A program made the translations under genes and the position numbers. From NCBI GenBank assembly GCA_009760855.2, contig WPIO01000065.1, positions 2,143,001 through 2,196,525 on the forward strand: DNA of 53,525 nt, given 5' to 3'. A model generated the notes under the pieces. It made no database searches. It was not told the origin of the DNA and saw only the letters and a list, made by a program, of their open reading frames with translations. Numbering within the stretch: position 1 is the stretch's first letter; every line of letters begins with the position of its first letter. The DNA comes from Cristatella mucedo (taxonomy: Eukaryota; Bryozoa; Phylactolaemata; Cristatellidae). Positions 22,886 to 33,734 of this stretch are shown one piece after another.

Positions 22886-23790
22886 ACGTGACTTCATTCG
22901 GAAACTAATCGTAGGTTTTAGGAGAGTGTAAACTTAAGTCACGGTCTCCGGAAGGTTTGAGGCTGGTTAGAGGCACAGCTATTCGACTTCAGTCATGAAA
23001 GTGGTTTGTACGATACTAATTGGCAAGTAGTTCAGACAGGCATGCCAGAGTAAGAGAATAAATAGACCAAAAAGTGATTGACAGAGCCTTGAAGTCAGTG
23101 AGTTGCTTGCATGGAAACACTGCAGGTCGGTAGAAGTGGTTAATGCGATAGTTGCGCCGTTTACGATAGACAACCCTTGCTGGAGAGTTTTGCATCAACT
23201 AGATGAGTTGCATTAACCAGGCAAGAAAACGTCCATACGTTTAGTCACAGAAGTCTATTCAGGATCTCACAAATGCATCAACAAATTTCGACATGTATCT
23301 ATTTCTAAGCTGAAAATACTAAGTAAAACGTTGCGTACCTGAAAATAAGAAGACGACTGTGGATCTGATATGGTCGTCTACTAAGGTGCTGCTCTTCACG
23401 ACCAAGGTCGTGGGCTCGAATCCTGCAGTTGGCGGTCCTTTATTGTCAACTGCAAGCGGTGGTGATAGCCTTTAAAGCTCTTCTGCTGGTACACAAATTA
23501 TTCTACTAAATCAGCTAATGTATTTCTTTACTAGAAGGCCACTTTGAAATCAGACTGCCAAATTACGTACAGATGCTACCGGAGATGTGCTGGCCGAGCC
23601 CATTTCGAAGGTAAGGCTTACCAATCTCCGAGCAACAATAGATTTTTCCACACCTAGGAAGGTGGCTTTATCGACAAACAATTTGAGAAAGTTTGCCACC
23701 ATCTAAATACTAAAGTCAGCAATCCATACCGCAGAGGAGTTAAGAGGAGATGCCACAACAATTGAAATATGCAATGATAATGGCGTCGAT
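22886..23790 (-). mobile_element. Old L2 copy, interrupted by a SINE
   Basis: Plus-strand landmarks are 'tcacggtctccggaaggttt', 'cttgaagtcagtgagttgct', 'gagttttgcatcaactagat' and 'gatctgatatggtcgtctac'. After an interruption at 23382-23533 the same element resumes with 'aggccactttgaaat' and runs to the segment matching [10 protein letters not shown] near 23740. Frames are heavily broken. The resumption at the next L2 position shows that the SINE inserted into it. Confidence 0.75.
23382..23533 (+). mobile_element. SINE-A copy nested in L2
   Basis: 'ctcttcacgaccaaggtcgt' with 'gggctcgaatcctgcag' is the tRNA-like B-box region. The body is 'ggcggtcctttattgtcaac', 'tgcaagcggtggtgatagcc' and 'ctaaatcagct'. 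The two flanks, 'ctactaagg' and 'ttactagaagg', share TACTA, consistent with a short target duplication of the L2 site. Confidence 0.75.
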
Positions 23791-23889
23791 GCAATTGACT
23801 GGTGATTCTTATGTATATTTTTTGGAAGCTAAGAACTGTCGAACCTGGCCGATTCTCCAAAAACTTCTTTTCTCCACACTCTGCTGAAT

Positions 23890-24365
23890 CTGACTCTTCC
23901 CTATACAATCCAGCTGCCCAGCGGTATAAGCGACACTTATTACAAAAACTGATACTGGAACAATTGAACGTGAGTAACTTCCGCCCAATCTCCCAAATGC
24001 CATCCATATCCAAGATATTAGAGCGAGCAGTGGCAGACCAGTTACAATCTTACATCAAGACTTCAAACTGTGATTAAAGTTCTAATCAGGCTTTTCGGCT
24101 GAGACCCCACAGTTATAATGTATCTTCTATGTGATGCTGACCTAGGTAGGGTCTCGCTGCTAGTTCTGCTACTGTTCTATTAATTACAATTCCTTCTTGA
24201 TTGCTATAATCTCGCCTCACCATAATTTCCTCTACCTTGCAATGGTTCAGGTCACGTCTCAGTGGCAGATTTCGGCGGATGTGTGTCGGCGGTGAAAAGT
24301 CATCCAATGAGCCCTTGAAGTGCACGATGCCCTGGTGATCTGCATTTGGTTTACATCTTTTCGAA
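23890..24365 (+). mobile_element. Older plus-strand L2, 5' part of a split copy
   Basis: In changing frames the plus strand gives NFRPISQMPSISKILERAV, ADQLQSYIKTS, LGRVSLLVLL, QWFRSRLSGRF and SSNEPLKCTMP. These match the RT landmarks in order up to the region before GSVLGP. The sequence then runs into a (CT)n tract and the opposite-strand young L2. The remainder resumes at about 25788. Confidence 0.75.
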
Positions 24366-24369
24366 ATAC

Positions 24370-24370
<1 letters not shown>

Positions 24371-24444
<74 letters not shown>

Positions 24445-24468
24445 ATCTCCTTCTCTCTCTCTCTCTCG
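24371..24468. repeat. (CT)n microsatellite
   Basis: A nearly pure CT repeat of about 100 bp. It lies inside the split L2, between its 5' part and the nested young L2. Confidence 0.95.
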
Positions 24469-24501
24469 CCAACGCCATCCCAAGTAGAATCGAGAATTTA
24501 A

Positions 24502-25788
24502 TTGCTATAATAATAATAATAATAATAATAATAATGCACTCGATAAAGTGCCCTCAAAGAACTTAATCTCTTTCTAGGCGCTTTACATTTGCTGCAAAGG
24601 GAAATGCAATTGAATGGTGAGTAAAATCATGCTTGATAAACGAACAAAATAAATAACATGGTTGGGGGTGACATGCACAGGGTCAGCATGCAAATGCGGT
24701 TAGTGGCAGCATGCACAGTGTCGACACCCATAAGCACATGAAGGACGAATCACAGGGACCCACTAAATGCAGTCCTAAATAGGCGTGTTCTTAAGTTCTT
24801 TTTAAATGTGGTTAGGTCAGGGTATGTTCTGACGGAGGTCGGGAGGGAGTTCCAGGCTTTGGGTGCATACGAACTAAATGCACGGTCACCAAAGGATTTG
24901 AGGTTTGTACGAGGTATTTATAAACTGTTGGATTCAGTAAAGCGGGTGGTACGATGCTTGGCCTGATGGGGGAGTATATCTGAGAGATAGGCTGGAGCCA
25001 TAGAATGAAGGGACCTAAAAGTGAGCGACAAAAGCTTGAAGTCAATCCGTTGCTTGACTGGTAGCCAGTGCAGGTCGGCGAGAAGTGGAGTAATGTGGCA
25101 ACTGCGAAGCTCACGGCAGACAAGCCTAGCTGCAGAGTTTTGCACAAGCTGCAATCGCCCGATCGCACATGTCGGTAGGCCAGTAAGCAGTGAGTTGCAG
25201 AAGTCGACACGGTATGTCACGAATGCATGGACCAACTTAGATGTGGTATCCTTATCTAAACCAGGCCAAATTTTAGCAATGTTATGAAGCTGAAAATAGG
25301 CAGATTTTACTGTGGAGCTGATATGGTCGTCTAACGAGAGGTCGCTTTGGAATATGACACCTAGATTTTGAGCTGATTCGACAGGAGATATGCTGGCAGA
25401 GCCAATTTTGAGCGTCAGCCTTTCCAATTCGTGAATCGCACTGGGTTTGCCCATAACTAGTAAGCTAGTTTTATCATCGTTAAGTTTTAGAAAATTTGCT
25501 GCCATCCATGTGCGGATGTCATCAATGCATGCAGCTAGTGAGTTTAGAGAATTCGAGGTGCTCGAAGGCTGGGAGGGATCAAAGCAAAGGTACAGCTGAG
25601 TGTCATCCGCATAGAAGTGAAAGCCTAGATTGTGCTTGGCAATCACATCAGCAAGAGGGAGAGTATAAACCGTGAAAAGAACCGGACCTAGCACGGAACC
25701 CTGAGGTAATCCATATTTCAGAGGCACCTCAGATAATCTTTGTCCATTCACGTTGATACTCTGGAGTCTCCCACCGAGATAGGACCTA
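24502..25788 (-). mobile_element. Youngest L2 copy, RT C-terminal half onward
   Basis: From 25787 down to 24750 the minus strand is a single frame broken only by one TAA at 24918-24920, where other copies read NSLQIPR. Landmarks are [36 protein letters not shown] with the intact catalytic Asp pair, [64 protein letters not shown] and, after the stop, KSFGDRAF and KAWNSLP. The 3' UTR, hairpin and a clean (TAA)n tail follow. 5' truncation falls at 25787. TGCTAT flanks the insertion at 24503-24508 and 25789-25794, a likely target duplication. It lacks endonuclease and cannot move by itself. Confidence 0.93.
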
Positions 25789-26065
25789 TGCTATGCATAT
25801 GACAGCTAGCTGTACTTGTGCTGTGATCCTCCCCTCTCTTATGGCACGTCTAACTCATCAACGTCTCTTTCGGCATGCATTGCAGACATTCACATGGGTG
25901 GCAGCAAACTTTCTAAAACTAAGCTATGAACAAACCAACTTCCTAATAATTTTCAAACCTCGTGTTATTCAGAAATCATAAAGCCTAACCATCTGAGTCA
26001 AAATGAATAGATGAGCGGCCTAGAGTACGTTTATACCCTAAAACCCTCAGATCCTCCCCTAAGCT
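25788..26065 (+). mobile_element. Older plus-strand L2, 3' part of the split copy
   Basis: The plus strand begins at the catalytic-box region (decayed, with LYLC visible across frames). It continues CRHSHMW-like, then VAANFLKLSYEQTNFL and KPRVIQKS, matching the L2 positions that follow those lost at 24365. It fades out after about 26060. Confidence 0.7.
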
Positions 26066-27464
26066 GCTTGAATTCTATCGGAAGAATATTGACGGGTATG
26101 AAGGAGACCATGGACTGCTGGTTCGGATGCTCAATAAGTTTAAAATCACATACGAAGATAAGATAAGGGATATTCACTGTCGGTCGAGTGGTCAGCTTCC
26201 CAGTCGGCATTGCTGTCAGTACTACACTTTAAGTGCTGATAATGCGTTATGTTCGCAGTTTAAGTCGGGGTCGTGAGCGAAATTGATCCTTGGTAAGTTG
26301 GTAGATATAACCTGCAGTCGCGAGATAACAGGTTCATGCAACAAGTTCAGCCAAACCTAAGCCCTCCAGATATTACAAGGCATAGGCCTACACTGGAAAT
26401 TAAGCTGTCACAAGTCACAAGAATGCACCTCAACGCGCTTCACGCATGTATCTCGATCTAATAAGGTTCCAGAAGTTTGGATAAAAGTCGCATATGATAT
26501 AAAGATCAGTAAATTAGTTATTTGTAGATATTTATCTTCCGTTTGACATCCGGGTTAGACGTGGTTTGCATGACAAATTTCTTTCTTGCGGAAGTCATCA
26601 GAAATTCCTATCCCTAATGCCAGCATATTTTTCTTTCGAAAGTTATCCATAACAAATATTCGATTGAATTGTCCGGCACATTTTAAAAATATTTTCTTGA
26701 TATTCCTCCTTTAGTGCTGCTCTATAATTTGTATAATATCATCCATTTTTTACTTCAAATATTTGCGAAGCAGTTACTTCAGGTTTCAAGCAATCAATGT
26801 GATAAGAAGTAGAATAGTTCATTTTTGGAGCACACAAAAAATCTCAATACAGACGTTTTACAAGTTGCTGCAAAGGGAGTAGTAATCGTGGAATAATATC
26901 AGGGGCTATATCAAACTTAGGCCAACATGTAAAAGCGGAAGTAAACTCTTGAGGCGGCCGGTTACTAAGACATGCTGCTCTGAATCCTGCACAGGAAGAA
27001 CGCACACGGTAAACTATACGGGAACTAAGAACGAAACTCCACCGAGGCTCAGAAAATTGAGCAAAACGGATACATTTTCACCTGAGACTTCAATGATACA
27101 AATTCTTTGTAGGTTTTGATAAAAACCGTTAGCAAGTTAGAGCTTTTCGGTGTGCATGTAATTCAGGTATAAAATTAAAAAGAGCCGTTAACGAAAAAAA
27201 AGTCAGCTATAGTATTGCAGAAGCAGTCTTGAACTTTAAGTGTACGAGAGATAATCTCTGCATGTTAGATCAGAAAGCAGCTGATTCAAGGCAAAGGTCG
27301 TGAATGAAATATTCTAGGGGTCCAATAACATTGACACTGAACCGCGAACGACATCAGAAGGCGAACCACTGAACTAGTTGGATCGAAGTGGAAGGATAAG
27401 TAAATCTCAACCTTGGGTTGGATTGTGGTTATTGCTCATCTGCAATAAAAAAATATGGCGATAA
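26066..27464. other. AT-rich stretch, nothing recognised
   Basis: Stops are frequent in all frames. No match to the local LINE or SINE families and no exon-like segment was found. Confidence 0.5.
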
Positions 27465-28800
27465 TAATAACATTTTTTATAGCGCTATCGGAAAACCTAA
27501 TCTCTTTCTAGGCACACAAAGTGGGCTGTAATGGACGCATGACAATACGGTTGGTGGTAACATGCGTTTCTAGCCTCTGTGTGATGTCTTTAAGCCAAGG
27601 GATGTCTTGACGTCAGTCGGGAGTGAGTTTCAAGCTTTGGGAGCATATGAGCTAGATGCATGGTCGTCAACTGGTTCAGGTTCATCCCAGGCATAGTTAA
27701 ATTATTTGAGTCAAAGAGCACGTGGTACGATGCCTATCCTGGTTGGGGAGTAGTTCGGATAGGTAGAATGGATCTGCAGAACAATAGGATAGAAAGTGAG
27801 TGAAAGAGCCTTGAAGTCGTTAGGCTCCTTGATTGGGAACCGGCACAGGTCGGCAAGGAGTAGTGTAATACGGAAACTGCGACGCTGACGATAAACAAGC
27901 CTAGCTTCAGAGTTTATCAGCAGCTGCAAACGCTCGACTGCGAAGGCCGGTAGACCAGCGAGCAGTGTGTTACAAAAGTTGAGACGGGGTATTACAAATG
28001 CACTGACCATATTAGATGCAATTTGCTTGTCTGAGCAGACCCGAACTTTTTCAATGCTACTTAGCGGAAATTAGTATGACTTGACTCCACATCTGATACG
28101 ATCGTCTATTGAAAGGTCACTTTGGAATAGGCCACATAACCACACAGATGTCGATCAGATTCTTCAGGAGATGTGCTAGCGGACCCGTTTCCGAACACTT
28201 TCCATTTCATTAAGTCACTAGTTGCGCCCACAATCAAAAGGCTGATGGTATTGTCATTCAATGTGAGAGAGTTTGCTGCCATAAACGTGCGGATTTCAGC
28301 AATAAATGTAGTGAAGGAGTTTAAAGAATTTGGTACGCTTGGATGCTATAGAAATCAAAGCATAGGTAAAGCTGCGTGCTATCGGCAAAGAAGTGAAAAC
28401 CTAGATTATGCTTATCGATCACATCTTTAAAAGAGACAGCACTAATTGTGATAAAAATTTGACTAGCCCCTAGGTAACCCTCACTTGAGTGGTTTCTTGG
28501 ATGACTGTTGCCGGTTGACATCAAAGCTCTAGGGCAGCGGTTCTCAACCTGTGGATTGCGACCCCTTTGGGGGTTGAACGACCCTTTCACAGTGTCGCCT
28601 AAGACCATCAGAAAACACGAATTTCCACATTTTGCACACAATAATTTTATGGTTGGTGGTCGCCACAACAAATGGTCACTGCATTAGGATGGTTGAAAAC
28701 CACCTGTTCTTGAGTCTAACATGAGATAGGACCTAAATCATTGCAATAAATCATCATCGATATCCTGGCGAGACAAGAGGTGCTCGTGAAGGACTTGCAG
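27465..28800 (-). mobile_element. Old L2 copy carrying a hAT insertion
   Basis: The plus strand starts with a remnant (TAA)n and the tail 'ctaatctctttctaggc'. It passes the C-terminal landmarks (minus frame at 28010-27711: VERLQLLINSEARLVYRQRR) and the region matching the RT box near 28400. It then reaches 'atgagataggacctaaatca' near 28721. A 172-bp hAT element interrupts it at 28535-28706. Frames are badly broken. Confidence 0.8.
28535..28706. mobile_element. SPIN-like hAT element, non-autonomous
   Basis: The left end 'cagcggttctcaacctgtgg' and right end 'ggttgaaaaccacctg' form terminal inverted repeats of the hAT-Charlie type. Internal words 'gacccctttgggggtt', 'gaacgaccctttcacag', 'gtcgcctaagaccatc' and 'ataattttatggttgg' agree, from memory, with the ends of SPIN (SPACE INVADERS) transposons. 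At 172 bp it has no transposase, so it would depend on an enzyme supplied elsewhere. Flanks CTCTAGGG (28527-28534) and TTCTTGAG (28707-28714) both derive from CTCTGGAG, the L2 sequence at that point in intact copies, which gives the 8-bp target duplication hAT elements make. Confidence 0.88.
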
Positions 28801-29340
28801 TAGCTGTCAGCTATTATTCCTGCGTTTTTAGTTAACTTGTTTATTTTCTGGTAGCCTGTGACAATCTTGCAGAGCAGACAGGTTTAACGAACTACAGATT
28901 GTTTAGAGCTGGCTAGGCTGAAAGGTGACTGCATCACGAGCTAGCCCAGATAGGGAAACTGGACCTACGTTTTGACTTCAGGAGATACTCGTTACTATTT
29001 TTTTAATTTTCAGTAGTTAATCGATATTGTGCATGGGCTAATCGAATCAAAGAGGACTAAACGAACGCTGGTTATTTCTGAAAACTTGGCTATTGTTATG
29101 CAGATACTAGGGTTTTCGAGGTTGGATTGCACTCTGAAATTGGTACACGATAAAACCAGACCAAATGCCATCGCCGGAAGTTATTTTCTCAATTGACTGC
29201 AGTAGTAAGACGTTGTACACACAATCACGCCCACAATTGTGGTACTCACAATCTTTATTACTTATCTTTAATGATCCTGGATTTTTTTAAATATTGTCCC
29301 ACAAATTATCACACGGCTAGCCATCGAATTCATTCTCATC
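28801..29340. other. Nothing recognised
   Basis: A short interval between the L2 copy and the purine microsatellite, with no features. Confidence 0.5.
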
Positions 29341-29561
29341 CGTGAGAGTGAGAGAGGGTGAGAAACGTGAGAGTGAGAGGGAGTGAGAAAGAGAGAGAGA
29401 GAGACAAAGAGAAACAGAGAAATACAGAGAGACGGGGATATAGAGACATGGACGGATAGAGACAGAGACAGAGACACGGACAGAGACAGAGACAGAGAAA
29501 TACAGAGATACAGAGACGGAGAGACAGAGACGGAGAGACAGAGACAGAGAGGCGGAGACAG

Positions 29562-29652
<91 letters not shown>
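29341..29652. repeat. (GA)n-rich microsatellite
   Basis: Irregular GAGA/GACAGA repeats from 29341 pass into about 75 bp of pure (GA)n at 29575-29650. Repetitive RE- and DR-rich frames across it are artefacts. It lies about 1 kb upstream of the Ig gene's start codon. Confidence 0.95.
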
Positions 29653-29657
<5 letters not shown>

Positions 29658-30029
29658 CTATCTATACAATATAAGCGGATGGCTCAGAATAGTTCTAATT
29701 CCTACTCCCTGCTCTGGCTAAGACTAAAGTGATTCGCTTTAATGGCGCTTCAAAAAGGGAGGATAAATAACTTCCATTGCACCATTACAGTCCTAACTTG
29801 ACCGGCAACTTGGTCTGGAACCCGAACTATAGCCGTGCCTCGTTCTGTCGAGCAAGCTGCGGTGACTTGCTAGAACGGTCAAGGTTCTTAGTTTGACCTA
29901 CTTGGCCCGCTGCTTCGCAGTTCCTCAGCCAATTCAGACAGAGGTATAGGCTATCACGTACTAGTCGACCGCTCCAGAACAATAGCTAGCTGTCCACGTC
30001 TTTGGGTTCATGAACTGTTCGGTAGCAAA

Positions 30030-30682
30030 CGCAAGTAACTAACGCATCAGTACGAGGAGGGTGGTGGTGGTCCGTAGCGTCGCGACCCGGCGCTCAGCAG
30101 AGACGCAAACTATACGGGCGAGAAGAGGAAGTTTGTACCTACCCTGCCACCCCCGGCGCACTTGCGAACGACGTGCTGCCGCTTTCTCGCGGCCGCCACT
30201 CTGAGGCAACGCGCGTTCGCACGATCGAGCGAGGGAAGAAGCGCAGGCGAATGCGAAGCGAAACCACCGGAAGGCCGCAATACGACCCTCCCGCCCCCTA
30301 CCGCGCTCCGATGCCGTACTCAGCCGAGTACTCGGGTGCCTTCTGGAGGAGATGCAAGCCGCAGCCAATTCCCTCTGTCGCTCTCTCGACGACGGCTGCT
30401 AATACTCCGCACTGCGCCGCCGGTTCGCGCGTACGCTAAGGAAACTGTGACGCTGAAACGCGTCGCAATCACGTGCGACGGTCGCGCGTGAGATCGTGCG
30501 CACGCACCTACCGCACCTCAGGGCGAAGGGGCCGGTTAGGGGTCACCGGAAGCGGAACTCTGTTTGAGTCATCAGTGACGCGATACAGGCTCTAGTCGGC
30601 GGCCGCACCAGTCAGACTGAGCTGTAATAGAATCGCGGCAGCGGCGGCGCAGTCGCAGGCACTCTCGCTCGGCGACGCTGGG
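30030..30682 (+). promoter_or_regulatory. CpG-rich promoter and 5' UTR region of the Ig-receptor gene
   Basis: GC content and CpG density rise sharply at about 30040 and stay high through exon 4. I see no TATA box, which fits a CpG-island promoter. Two ETS-type motifs, ACCGGAAGG at 30266-30274 and ACCGGAAGC at 30545-30553, and an E-box CACGTG at 30470-30475 lie upstream of the ATG. ETS sites are typical of vertebrate VEGF receptor promoters, but any parallel here is inference. The transcription start is not identifiable. Open frames on both strands here are chance. Confidence 0.55.
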
Positions 30683-30794
30683 ATGGACATCGCTCGCGCG
30701 CGCCTCGTTGCGGCGGCGCTGCTCTGCGGCCTTGCCCTCTGTCGGTGCGGCATCGCTCAGAGCCAGCCCGACCCTATCGAGCTGGGCAACGTCG
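30683..30794 (+). CDS. Exon 1: signal peptide
   Basis: The ATG is in good context (G at -3 and +4) and opens MDIARARLVAAALLCGLAL, a basic N-region followed by a hydrophobic core, with likely cleavage around CGIAQS. It ends phase 1 at the donor 'gtaagc'. A phase-1 junction after the signal peptide is usual for Ig-superfamily genes. Confidence 0.75.
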
Positions 30795-33662
30795 GTAAGC
30801 GGCGGCGGCGGCGCTCGCTCGCGCGCGCCCCGCTAGTCTGCCGCCCCGTCGAGCCGCCGCCGCTGGCGTAGGCTCGACTTGAGCTACGAGCGACTAGCGC
30901 TCGGGCGAGCGCGAGTCGCACCAAAGCCAGCACGCGCCGGCGGCGGCAAGGCCGGCTCCGCGGCGGTGCAGACGGCGACGGGGCGACGGGCAAGCTGCCC
31001 CCCCCCCGCGAGCGGAGGCGGCGGCCGCCGCCTCACCGCGTTCGCCGCGCCACTTGCCGCAAAGCTCAGACGCCGCCGCCGCCGCGATGCATAGCTCCGC
31101 GGCGTCGACCGACGCTACGGATGCCGCGCGAGGCGCGCCGGCTGTTTCTCGCGCCGCGGCCCTGAGCGATCGCGGCGCTCACGGGACCGTCCGTCGCCGT
31201 AGACAGAGGCTGGTCGGCGGGCCACGATCCTCTCCAATCCGGCGGCACAAAGGCTGCACAGCGCGAGGCCGGCGCGAGCGTCCAGCTTCGCTGTCGCGGC
31301 TCGACGGGCCAGTTCGTCTGGACCTACCCTGGCAAAAATGAGTCCGACGTGAGTTCGCACCGCCGCGCGCGCCTGCCCACCTCACCGCCGCCGCTGACGT
31401 CGCCGACTTCGCCGCGCGTGGCGCTCGCGCCCTGAAACGTCGCCTCTCTTCCTTTCCGCCTCAGAAAGCGGCCCTCCGCGGCTCTCGGGAAATTGAGGTG
31501 ACCCGCGGCAGGACCGACGGCGAGTTTCTGAGCACGCTCACCCTGCTCGACATGACGTACCTGGACACCGGGGAGTACGAGTGCGCGTGTGCGAACCGGA
31601 CGCCGGAGCACGCGACCTCTCACACTCGCAGCCGGGCCGTGGTGAGACTCAGCGTCTATCTCTTCGTCAGAGGTGCGTCCGCGGACCGGCCGCTCGGCGC
31701 TTCGGGGCCAGGCGGCGGCGCGACGGCTCGCCAGCCGCCGCGACCTCGTCCGCCGGCTTCGTCGGCAAAGACGGACGAGTCCGTCTTTGCCGACGGCTGA
31801 GCACCGCAACGGGCGCGGCGTCGCGTGCTGGCGACGGCCACCGCGCGATTACGAATCGTCTCGCGCGCCCGATCGCTTCAGACGCGAGCAACCTGCTGCA
31901 AGGCAGACGGCAGAGCCACGAGACTCAGGTCGTCGTCGGCAAGACGGGACGAGCGGCGGTGCTTCCGTGCGCCTCGACGGCGCCCGACTCGCGCGTGCAG
32001 CTGTACCGCGAGAGCGGCACGGCGGGAGGCGAGAGGAGTCTGCTTCTCGAATGGCCCAGCGGCGGCGGCGACTCGGCGTTGGAGCGGGAGAGCGGCGACG
32101 GCGGCGGCCGGAGCTCCGAGAGCTCGGCGCTCAGTGTCGCCGCGCAGTACGACCCGCGGGTCGGCTTCATTCTGGAGGCGCTGACGTTGCGCCTCGCCGG
32201 CCACTACGTCTGTCGAGCCGAGCTCGGCAACAGCTCGCAGGAGCGACGCGTCTTCCTGCACGTCATTAGTGGTGAGCAGTCCGCCGCCAGCCCTCCCGCC
32301 CGCCGCCGCCGCCGCCACGATCGATGGCGGCGTCTCGAGCGCTCGACCGTCGGACGCTGGTCTCTGGTGGCTCTCGCTTGCCGCCGCACGCCGCTGCCGC
32401 TCGTCCAACTCCCACCCCACCTCCAAATCGCCGCTTAATGCGAACCCGTCGGCTGCAGCTCCAGCAGCAGCCTCTCTCCGGGCCAGCTCTCTGCCGACGG
32501 CGATCGCTCACCCGTCGCCTCGGCGCCGGGCGGTGCAGCTTAATTTCGACCTCTCACGCGACGATAGACAGAACCCGTGACGCGACAATCGAGCGCCGCT
32601 CACGCGGCTTTCGACGTGAATCGGGCGCCGGCTCGCCAATTACTCCAGCAGCTACGCGAGAGCAGATTTAGTCTCGAGTGGCCCCTCCTCCTCCGGTAAA
32701 CGGTGCCGGCAGGTGCCCCTCGCAGCACGTCCGGGCTTGGTCTATCGCGGTGCACTTCCTGCGGACGTCGTCTAAACTGGCAATTCAATAGAAGTCCTCG
32801 TATTGGTCGAATAGGAAATCCTACCGCCGCCGCCCGACCCTGTCAGCGCCTTTGATGTCTCTTGATGACTTGGTCTTATCGGGAGGGCAATGGAGCAATT
32901 GTGGGACGTCCGCCAGTGGACGCCACCGCCGAGCGCCGCTCGAATCGGCTGTCTCATCCGGCGGCGACTACTTCACCTCTCCAGTGGCTGCACAAGCGGC
33001 TGGGACTTGCCGCGAGAGTGCTGAGTAGCTCGGAGCCGCTCAGGTAGCAGCCGCAGTGGAGCCCGCCGCCAGGCTCGAAGTCACACAAAACGCTCGCCTG
33101 CACGGACTGGATAAGTAGCCCCTGCCCGTCCACTGGGCAATGACGCAGCTCGACGCCGGGCTAGCGAAGCAAGCGTGTGGCTACTTCAGGGGCGCCATGA
33201 CCCGAGACGCGACCGATTCGAGACGGGAGGAGTAGTGAGGGGGCGATTGGATTAGTTGGAGATCTGGGCATGACTCGGCTTCGGCAGTGAGCAGCGCTCG
33301 CCGAGTGTAAAAACGTTAGTGCTTGAGTGGTCCTGGAGTGCTTAGCAGCCACCTATGGTCCTAGGCTTTAGACGTCGCATTCCCGCTATCGTGGACAGGT
33401 GTGTACGTTGGCACAGTGCAAAAGAAAAAATATCTCTTCTCTCGCTGCCTGTCTCTCGCTCTGTCACTGTCACTGCCCCTGTCTCTATCTCTGTTTCTCA
33501 TTGTCTGTCTGTCTGTCTCTCTCTCTCTCTTTGTCTCTCTGTCTGTCTGTCTCCCTCTGTCTGTCTGTCTCTCTCATTCCTCTCTTCTCTCGCTCTGTCT
33601 GTCCCTGTCTCTCTCTATCTTTGTTTCTGATTGTCTTTTGTCTCTCTCCCTCTGTCTCTGTC

Positions 33663-33734
<72 letters not shown>

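Noticed and set aside
31115-32671. Many overlapping long frames on both strands
   Set aside because: This is GC-rich coding and intron DNA with few stops. Only the frames with Ig motifs and splice signals are supported.
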